Source: CAZAJT01 sp964485585 (lineage in GTDB: Bacteria > Patescibacteriota > Microgenomatia > UBA1406 > GWC2-37-13). Taken from it: 18,021 nt of DNA. Of the stretch, positions 1-4,551 are shown in pieces. A program made the position numbers and the translations under genes. The DNA is taken from contig CAZAJT010000018.1 in the NCBI GenBank assembly GCA_964485585.1, positions 1-18,021 of the forward strand, read 5' to 3'. Each line of letters begins with the position of its first letter. Within the stretch, counting starts at the first letter, position 1. The notes beneath the pieces were generated by a model. That model searched no databases. It had not been told where the DNA came from and was given only the letters and a program-made list of their open reading frames with translations.

Positions 1-5
1 CGAGA

Positions 6-40
6 GATTCTTCTCCCGCTTCGCGGGATCAGAATGACAA
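6..40. repeat. Dispersed palindromic repeat, GTCATTCTGA type
   Basis: A nested palindrome. Outer arms ATTCT (7-11) and AGAAT (31-35) enclose a 6-bp stem TCCCGC (14-19) / GCGGGA (23-28) with a TTC loop; two 2-nt internal bulges separate the stems. Read on the minus strand it begins GTCATTCTGATCCCGCG and ends in GAAGAATCTC, a layout I know from short interspersed repeats in many bacterial genomes. No T-run follows, so a simple intrinsic terminator is unlikely. The rest of the upstream stretch (41-113) holds an A-rich heptamer repeat and nothing else that I recognise. Confidence 0.7.
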
Positions 41-64
41 CTGCGAAACTCGTGTACATAAGAA

Positions 65-85
65 AGAACGAGAAACGAAAAACGA
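65..85. repeat. A-rich heptanucleotide tandem repeat (3 units)
   Basis: Three consecutive 7-mers AGAACGA, GAAACGA and AAAACGA share the consensus RAAACGA. The repeat is intergenic, between the palindromic repeat at the window start and the aldolase promoter. The same 7-nt periodicity recurs inside pgk, trmD and gltX in this window. Confidence 0.55.
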
Positions 86-113
86 GGTTTTTAAGAGTAA
101 AAAATGATTTTAA

Positions 114-129
114 TGGTACAATCTTGATA
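114..129 (+). promoter_or_regulatory. Extended -10 promoter of the aldolase gene, leaderless start
   Basis: TGG at 114-116 followed by TACAAT at 117-122 makes an extended -10 element. Six nucleotides separate it from the ATG at 129, which is where transcription would start, so the mRNA should begin at or next to the start codon. No -35 match and no Shine-Dalgarno site are visible. Confidence 0.6.
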
Positions 130-938
130 TGAACCTTTCGCAATTTACTCAGAATGGGAAGTATCTCATGCTCGCGCTCGATCATCGAGAAAGTTTTCGT
201 AAACTTCTGAATCCCAAAAATCCTTCTTTCGTTACCGAAGACGCAATTATTCAAATGAAGTCGGAAATAATAAACAGTTTGTACGATCAGCTGAGCGGAA
301 TATTGATCGATACTGAATTTGGACTACCAGCGTATCAAGGAAAATCAAAACCGTATCTTCTGCCTATTGAAAAGTCAGGATATAAAGATCTCAATGGTGA
401 TCGGTTAACAGAATTAGAGTTTACCGCAACGCAGTTAAAAGAAATGGGTGCATCAGGGGTAAAACTATTGATTTATTTTAATCACGATTCCTCAACAGTT
501 AACGCGCAGATGGAGACAGTTAAAAAAGTACTGTCTGACTGTAAAAATAATAATCTGCCTCTATTTCTGGAGATTGTAACGTATAATGAAAAAGGAACAA
601 AATCAAAACAGATTATCACTGCGGTAAGTATGTTTCTTGATCAGGGCATACGACCCGATGTATTCAAGCTTGAGTACCCTGAGAATGAGCACTCATGCGA
701 CATTCTTACCAATTATTTAGGAGGAACACCATGGATATTGCTTACGAGAGGAATAGATTATGAAGCTTTTAAGAAGCAATTGGAGACTGCTGCTTCGCAT
801 GGCGCCTCTGGATTTTTAGCAGGACGTTCACTCTGGCAGGAAGCAGCGCGGATAGAGAAACAAGAAAGAAGAATATTCTTGAAATCTGTTGTAGTAGAGA
901 GATTTAAGGAGATTTGTATTATAATAGAAGGAGCATAA
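129..938 (+). CDS. Class I aldolase, LacD/DeoC family (tagatose/fructose bisphosphate aldolase-like)
   Basis: A 269-residue TIM-barrel aldolase of the Schiff-base (class I) type. Visible motifs are LALDHR (15-20) near the N-terminus; GVKLLIYFNHD (110-120), matching the AVKxLLYYD strand of LacD enzymes; VFKLEYP (178-184), where Lys180 is the likely Schiff-base lysine; and GFLAGRSLWQEA (228-239), a phosphate-binding strand as in LacD/YihT. Known family members cleave ketose (bis)phosphates to DHAP plus an aldehyde. Which sugar phosphate is used here cannot be read from sequence. Its neighbours gap and pgk act on the glyceraldehyde 3-phosphate that a fructose or tagatose bisphosphate aldolase would release, so a role in lower glycolysis is a reasonable inference. 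The ATG is fixed by a -10 box exactly 6 nt upstream. The next gene's Shine-Dalgarno site overlaps its 3' end, so the two are probably co-transcribed. Confidence 0.8.
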   Translation: MNLSQFTQNGKYLMLALDHRESFRKLLNPKNPSFVTEDAIIQMKSEIINSLYDQLSGILIDTEFGLPAYQGKSKPYLLPIEKSGYKDLNGDRLTELEFTATQLKEMGASGVKLLIYFNHDSSTVNAQMETVKKVLSDCKNNNLPLFLEIVTYNEKGTKSKQIITAVSMFLDQGIRPDVFKLEYPENEHSCDILTNYLGGTPWILLTRGIDYEAFKKQLETAASHGASGFLAGRSLWQEAARIEKQERRIFLKSVVVERFKEICIIIEGA

Positions 939-940
939 TT

Positions 941-1333
941 ATGAAAAAAGTTATTGTGGGATTCCTTTTTGTTGCGATTCTGTTAGTAATCGGTAATAGT
1001 ATGTCGAAGAATATGAAGAATAGTAAAGTAATCAATTACAAACTTGAAGGCAAAACGTATAAACTACTCGTCGCAGATACTCCAGAACTATGGGAGAAAG
1101 GACTAATGAACGTTCGGAAAAAGAATGGTTTTGACGGAATGATATTCATCTATCCTGTTTATCTGCAGACTTCTTTTTGGAACAAAGATACCTATGTTGA
1201 TCTTGATATATATTGGTTACAGAATGATCGTGTAATTGGGAAAGATGCACTTCTCTCTATTGAAAAAAGCAGCAATATTATACGGTTGAAATCTCCTGAT
1301 AAAGTAAATAAGGTGATTGAGATTATCCGGTAA
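941..1333 (+). CDS. DUF192 family protein with N-terminal membrane anchor
   Basis: A 130-residue protein. Residues about 3-20 (KKVIVGFLFVAILLVIG) form a hydrophobic signal anchor, so the domain should lie outside the membrane. The rest matches DUF192: ADTPELWEKGLMNVRK, then DGMIFIYP, then FWNKDTYVDLDIYWL and a following RVIG strand. The molecular function of DUF192 is not established. A longer open frame starts at 914, but I chose the ATG at 941: it has a clear GAAGGAG site 7 nt upstream and immediately precedes the membrane segment. It starts 3 nt after the aldolase stop, suggesting one operon. Its last 11 bp overlap the 3' end of the convergent pgk. Confidence 0.8.
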   Translation: MKKVIVGFLFVAILLVIGNSMSKNMKNSKVINYKLEGKTYKLLVADTPELWEKGLMNVRKKNGFDGMIFIYPVYLQTSFWNKDTYVDLDIYWLQNDRVIGKDALLSIEKSSNIIRLKSPDKVNKVIEIIR

Positions 1334-2531
1334 TCGAAGATCTTTTCAGAGCTTCGATTCCCGGAAGTGACCCTTTTTCAATAAATTCAAGCATGGCGCC
1401 ACCACCGGTTGAGATATGAGTAATTGCTTCCAGGTGTTTTTCGTGCGAGAGCGCTGCTATCGTTTCTCCTCCGCCAAGGATTGATATTGCTTGAGAGTTT
1501 TCTGCTATCGCATGATAAAGCGCATCAGTACCTTTCCGGAATGCATGTTCTTCAAACTTTCCCATTGGTCCGTTCCAGATTATGGTATTTGCTTTTAATA
1601 TAGTATTGATATATAGTTTTTGTGTCTTCGGCCCGATATCGACAATCATAGATTCTGTTGGAATATTTTGTAGATCTGTTGACATACTGTTATTCAATAC
1701 AACATCAATTGGGAGAAGTAATTCTGTTTGTTTTTGCTTCGCGTGAGTGAAGAGTCTTTTTGCATTCTCGATTTCATCCGGTTCAAACAAACTGTGACCA
1801 ATGTTTATTCCCTGTGCAGCAAGAAGCGTGTTGGCAAGGGCTCCGCCTACTAGTAAATAATCTGCGATTTCAATCAATTTGTCCAACAACGGTAATTTGG
1901 TTGAGATTTTTACTCCTCCAACGATCGCAACGAAAGGCTTCTTGGGATTTTCTATAGCATGAGAGATCGTTTGAATCTCTTTCTTCAGCAGTAATCCCCC
2001 ATATGAGGGGAGAAATTTTGGAAGAGATACTACTGACGCATCGTTTCTGTGAGAAACACCAAACGCATCGTTGACATACACATCACCGAGCGCTGCCAGT
2101 TGCTTTGCAAAGGTTTCATCGTTATCTTTTTCTTCAGGATAAAAGCGGATGTTCTCAAGTACAACAATTGATGGTTCTGAGTTCCCAACTTCGCCGAGAC
2201 TTCGCTGGGCGAGCGTTGTTCGTTGTTCGTTGTTGTGAGAATGTGAGAAAAAATCATCAATGAGGGTAATTCTGTAATCTGGTAAATACTTTTGTAATCG
2301 CTCCACTACTGGTTTCAGTGAATAGGTGGAGTCGCGACCTTTTGGATTATCGAGATGGGAAATGACGATAACGGTATTCTTCCTTTCAAGAAGATAATTG
2401 AGTGTAGGAAGGGATTGTTTAATTCTTAAGTCGTCAGCGATAGAATGGTTAGGATTCAATGAGACATTATAGTCAACACGCAGCAGAACACGTTTATTCA
2501 AAATGTCGGCCTCGTCAATATATTTAATCAT
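1323..2531 (-). CDS. pgk: Phosphoglycerate kinase
   Basis: A 402-residue enzyme for 1,3-bisphosphoglycerate + ADP to 3-phosphoglycerate + ATP in cytoplasmic glycolysis. Signatures in order: RVLLRVDYNV (14-23), DDLRI with the substrate arginine (33-37), ISHLDNPKGR (57-66), VVLENIRF (123-130), VNDAFGVSHR (153-162), GGVKISTK (205-212), NGPMGKFE (320-327) and STGGGAM near the C-terminus. Residues about 100-121, just before VVLENIRF, are an extra segment encoded by a palindromic element plus a heptamer repeat. I chose the ATG at 2531 because the conserved N-terminus follows directly. A TTG at 2570 would extend the frame into an intergenic repeat and is unlikely. There is no clear Shine-Dalgarno site. 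It lies 123 bp downstream of gap on the same strand, presumably in one transcript that includes the structured repeats. The 3' end overlaps the DUF192 gene by 11 bp. Confidence 0.95.
   Translation of the reverse strand: MIKYIDEADILNKRVLLRVDYNVSLNPNHSIADDLRIKQSLPTLNYLLERKNTVIVISHLDNPKGRDSTYSLKPVVERLQKYLPDYRITLIDDFFSHSHNNEQRTTLAQRSLGEVGNSEPSIVVLENIRFYPEEKDNDETFAKQLAALGDVYVNDAFGVSHRNDASVVSLPKFLPSYGGLLLKKEIQTISHAIENPKKPFVAIVGGVKISTKLPLLDKLIEIADYLLVGGALANTLLAAQGINIGHSLFEPDEIENAKRLFTHAKQKQTELLLPIDVVLNNSMSTDLQNIPTESMIVDIGPKTQKLYINTILKANTIIWNGPMGKFEEHAFRKGTDALYHAIAENSQAISILGGGETIAALSHEKHLEAITHISTGGGAMLEFIEKGSLPGIEALKRSSITG
1327..1364. terminator. Hairpin at the convergent DUF192/pgk junction, possible bidirectional terminator
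   Basis: CCGG (1327-1330), one mismatch, and AATCGAAG (1332-1339) pair with CTTCGATT (1352-1359), the mismatch and CCGG (1361-1364), leaving a 12-nt loop. This 12-bp stem straddles the stop codon of the DUF192 gene and lies in the last codons of pgk. In the + direction a T5 run (1374-1378) follows only after about 9 nt. In the - direction there is no U-tract. The pairing is seen directly; a termination role is inference. Confidence 0.4.
2178..2236. repeat. Palindromic element plus heptamer repeat inside pgk
   Basis: GTTCCCAACTTCGCCGAGAC begins at 2181 and continues with TTCGCTGGGCGAGCG to 2215. This 35-nt stretch matches 29 of 35 positions of a segment in gltX (11801-11835), and all six differences are transitions. 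In the pgk mRNA sense, CCAGC and GTTGG form a stem with one G-U wobble. It is followed at 2216-2236 by TTGTTCG, TTGTTCG, TTGTTGT, three heptamer units. The open reading frame continues through all of it. Confidence 0.65.
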
Positions 2532-2551
2532 TACTGTTACACTAATTGTGT

Positions 2552-2618
2552 CACATTGCGAGCGAAGCAATCTCTGGGATTGCTTTGTCTCAGCCGTTGG
2601 CTGATCCTCGCAATGACA
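2552..2618. repeat. Cloverleaf-like palindromic repeat, GTCATTGCGAG type
   Basis: Outer arms ATTGCGAG (2555-2562) and CTCGCAAT (2607-2614) enclose two hairpins: AAGCAAT (2565-2571) with ATTGCTT (2579-2585), and TCAGCC (2590-2595) with GGCTGA (2599-2604) around a GTT loop. This gives a three-way junction in single-stranded form. It lies between gap and pgk, so it should be part of their shared transcript. The terminal motif is typical of interspersed repeats found in many bacteria. Confidence 0.7.
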
Positions 2619-2653
2619 AAGGGATCCCGGATCGAGCCCGGGATGACGGGTAG
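2619..2653. repeat. Second palindromic repeat, TCATCCCGGG type
   Basis: ATCCCGG (2624-2630) and CCGGGAT (2638-2644) are perfect 7-bp arms around a 7-nt loop, followed by GACGGG. Read on the minus strand it is TCATCCCGGGCTCGATCCGG, the pattern of another widespread interspersed repeat. It abuts the preceding cloverleaf repeat and ends at the gap stop codon. Confidence 0.65.
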
Positions 2654-2654
2654 T

Positions 2655-3668
2655 TTACACAAAATCCGAGATCTTTTCTACCAAATCAACTAACCGCGTT
2701 GAGTATCCCCACTCATTATCATACCATCCGAATACTTTTACCAGATGTCCATTAATGACTTTTGTGTAATTCGCGTCAAAGATGCAGGAGTAAGGAGAAC
2801 CAATATAGTCGGAAGAAACAAGAGGAGTAGTTTCGTAGTGAAGAATAGTTTTGAGATTCACTCCAGCAGACTCCTTGAATTTTTCATTCACTTCGTCTGC
2901 TGTTGTCGCTTTTTCTACGAGAGCTGAGATGTCTGAAAGTGATCCTATGGGTACCGGCACCCGTACTGCCATGCCATCGATCTTTCCTTTCAGTTCCGGG
3001 ATTACCTTTGCAACTGCTTTTGCGGCGCCGGTCGTGGAAGGTGAAATATTTAAAGGAGCGGCACGTGATCGATCAGGAGAACCATTGGGATCATCCTGCA
3101 GAGATTGGGACTGCGTATACGCATGGGTTGTAGTGAGATATCCTGCTAGAATATTCCAGTTTTCATGAAGAAGTTTGAACATCGGTGCGGCACAGTTGGT
3201 GGTACACGAGCAGTTTGAGATCACCGTTTCTTTACTCCAATCTATTGCAGTATCATTGACTCCTAAAACGACATGAGGAGTTTCTTCATCCTTTGACGGT
3301 GCAGTAAGAATGACTTTTTTTACTGATCCTTTTATATGTTTCATTAAGTCTGTTTTTTTCGTGAAAGCGCCGGTTGCGTCAATGACGACGTCAATATTAT
3401 ATTTTTCCCACGGTATTTCCTCAGGGGTGGAAGACTGGGTTATCGCAATCTTCTTCCCGTTTATGATAATTCCTTCCTGATCGTTTGCGACTTCCTGATC
3501 GAAAGTACGGTAGATTGAGTCGTATTTCAAGAGATATGCAAATAGAGCGGCATCAGCCTTTCGCGTGTTTATCGCAACAATATCAAAGCTATTACGGTTG
3601 AGTGCGATACGGGTGAAAGATCTGCCAATTCTCCCAAAACCATTTAATCCAACTCGTATACGTTTCAT
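2655..3668 (-). CDS. gap: Glyceraldehyde-3-phosphate dehydrogenase
   Basis: A 337-residue enzyme oxidising glyceraldehyde 3-phosphate to 1,3-bisphosphoglycerate, which pgk downstream then uses. Visible are the Rossmann motif GLNGFGRIGR (7-16); ISNCSCTTNC (150-159) with catalytic Cys155; THAYT (181-185) with the general base His182; and DNEWGYS near the C-terminus. Length is normal for the family. The position after VAIN, normally the Asp that binds the adenosine ribose of NAD, is Thr35 followed by Arg36. In other GAPDHs (such as B. subtilis GapB) loss of this Asp goes with NADP use, so NADP or dual cofactor use is inferred here. The residue before SCTTNC is Cys instead of the usual Ala. The ATG at 3668 has a weak -10 box (TAGAGT) exactly 6 nt upstream. 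It is the first gene of the gap-pgk unit. Confidence 0.96.
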   Translation of the reverse strand: MKRIRVGLNGFGRIGRSFTRIALNRNSFDIVAINTRKADAALFAYLLKYDSIYRTFDQEVANDQEGIIINGKKIAITQSSTPEEIPWEKYNIDVVIDATGAFTKKTDLMKHIKGSVKKVILTAPSKDEETPHVVLGVNDTAIDWSKETVISNCSCTTNCAAPMFKLLHENWNILAGYLTTTHAYTQSQSLQDDPNGSPDRSRAAPLNISPSTTGAAKAVAKVIPELKGKIDGMAVRVPVPIGSLSDISALVEKATTADEVNEKFKESAGVNLKTILHYETTPLVSSDYIGSPYSCIFDANYTKVINGHLVKVFGWYDNEWGYSTRLVDLVEKISDFV

Positions 3669-3680
3669 ACTATAACTCTA
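3669..3680 (-). promoter_or_regulatory. Weak -10 box of gap, 6 nt before ATG
   Basis: On the minus strand TAGAGT (3680-3675) is separated from the gap ATG by the six nucleotides TATAGT. It matches TATAAT at 4 of 6 positions. It is supported mainly by having the same spacing as the stronger leaderless promoters in this window. Confidence 0.35.
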
Positions 3681-3721
3681 ATGAAATTATGTAAGTTTTT
3701 CAACAAAGCGGTGCTCAATTT

Positions 3722-3734
3722 CACCCCTGGGGTG
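3722..3734. promoter_or_regulatory. Palindrome CACCCC-T-GGGGTG between gap and the HIT gene
   Basis: A perfect 6-bp inverted repeat with a single central base. It extends to 9-bp arms with one mismatch (TTTCACCCC / GGGGTGGAA). The single-base centre is too tight for an RNA hairpin and suits a dimeric DNA-binding protein. It is 54 bp upstream of gap and 115 bp upstream of the HIT gene. It could instead be another dispersed repeat. The remainder of the 180-bp gap (3669-3848) shows only the two promoters. Confidence 0.35.
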
Positions 3735-3814
3735 GAATAGACTATCCTAACAATTCGTACAGAATTTACGATTATTGCGCACTATGAAAGTTGAAGCTCA
3801 AGTCGTTCAATCGT

Positions 3815-3849
3815 TTGGTTGCTGTCAGAATTTAGGTATAATTAAGGTA
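3815..3849 (+). promoter_or_regulatory. Promoter of the HIT gene, leaderless start
   Basis: A perfect TATAAT at 3837-3842 ends 6 nt before the ATG at 3849. TTGGTT at 3815-3820, spaced 16 bp, is a plausible -35. Transcription would begin at the start codon. Confidence 0.65.
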
Positions 3850-4238
3850 TGAGTGACTGTATTTTCTGTAAGGTTGTAGCGGGGGAGTTGCCTTCGTATA
3901 AAGTCTATGAGGATAGAGATTTTTATGTACTGCTTGATATTCATCCCCGAACCAAAGGACATGCTCTGGTGATTCCCAAAAAACATTATCGCTGGGTATA
4001 TGATGTGCCGGATTTTAGTGCTTATTGGAATATAGTACTTAAACTTACCAAGGCTATGCAAAAAGCATTGAGTCCAACATTTGTTACCTACGTTACTCAT
4101 GGATTAGAGGTAGAACATGCTCATGTTCACGTGATGCCGCGATACAAGGAAACGGAATTTGTACCTTCGCTTATTGATGTTTCAAAAAATGAACTTACAG
4201 AATTAGCAAGTAAAATAAGGAAAGCAATTGAGCAATAG
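3849..4238 (+). CDS. HIT (histidine triad) family protein, nucleotide hydrolase/transferase
   Basis: A 129-residue protein with the signature HAHVHVMP (90-97); His92 is the expected nucleophile. The N-terminus has CIFCKVVAGELP with a C4-x2-C7 pair that often binds zinc in Hint-type proteins. The DIHPRTKGHALVIPKKHY segment (30-47) is the usual substrate-pocket strand. Family members hydrolyse nucleoside phosphoramidates or dinucleoside polyphosphates; the specific substrate here is unknown. The ATG sits 6 nt after a perfect TATAAT. The downstream MGMT-like gene starts 4 nt after its stop, so the two form an operon. Confidence 0.9.
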   Translation: MSDCIFCKVVAGELPSYKVYEDRDFYVLLDIHPRTKGHALVIPKKHYRWVYDVPDFSAYWNIVLKLTKAMQKALSPTFVTYVTHGLEVEHAHVHVMPRYKETEFVPSLIDVSKNELTELASKIRKAIEQ

Positions 4239-4251
4239 AGCAATGGAACAA
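4228..4251. repeat. Octanucleotide tandem repeat at the HIT/MGMT junction
   Basis: TTGAGCAA, TAGAGCAA and TGGAACAA are three 8-mers with the consensus TNGARCAA. Together they contain the HIT stop codon (TAG 4236-4238) and the start codon of the next gene (ATG 4243-4245). A related 3-unit repeat is present in gltX at 12617-12640. Confidence 0.5.
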
Positions 4252-4551
4252 TATAGACTGCGTATATATAAACTATTACAAATGATCCCAAAAGGAAAAG
4301 TAACAACGTACGGTGCGATCGCTCAATATCTGAATATTTCCTCTCCTCGAATCGTTGGAAGAATTCTTCATTTGAATACTCATCCCGAAAAGTTTCCCTG
4401 TCATAGAGTAGTGTATTCCAATGGCGCGTTATCTCCCGGTTATGCGTTTGGCGGATATAAAGCGCAGAAACGAAAACTAGCGCAGGAAGGAATAGCTTTC
4501 AAGCATGAAAAAGTACTTCTTCAGAAGCACCTAGTTGGGTTTTTTGATTGA
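4243..4551 (+). CDS. Small MGMT-like DNA alkyltransferase domain protein
   Basis: A 102-residue protein equal to the C-terminal DNA-binding domain of O6-alkylguanine-DNA alkyltransferases. It has PKGKVTTYGAIA (16-27), PRIVGRILHLN (35-45) in the helix-turn-helix, and FPCHRVV (51-57) with the alkyl-accepting Cys53. The N-terminal domain of Ada/Ogt is absent. Alkyltransferase-like (Atl) proteins of similar size replace this Cys with Trp or Ala and only flag damage for nucleotide excision repair. Here the Cys is kept, so true alkyl transfer is possible. A TTG at 4228 would overlap the HIT gene; I chose ATG 4243, 4 nt after the HIT stop, suggesting coupled translation. The last 21 bp overlap convergent clpB. 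Confidence 0.82.
   Translation: MEQYRLRIYKLLQMIPKGKVTTYGAIAQYLNISSPRIVGRILHLNTHPEKFPCHRVVYSNGALSPGYAFGGYKAQKRKLAQEGIAFKHEKVLLQKHLVGFFD

Noticed and set aside
2532..2570. N-terminal extension of pgk from a TTG at 2570
   Set aside because: The added 13 codons come from the intergenic palindromic repeat, and the conserved PGK N-terminus begins at the ATG at 2531.
3784..3852. 22-codon ORF whose TGA overlaps the HIT ATG as ATGA
   Set aside because: The perfect -10 box of the HIT gene lies inside it, there is no ribosome binding site, and its sequence is unremarkable. Probably chance.
4513..4546. Possible terminator (CTTCTTCAGAAG then a T6 run) at the end of the MGMT-like gene
   Set aside because: The stem has only 5 bp with a 2-nt loop, and the T-run is more than 10 nt away.
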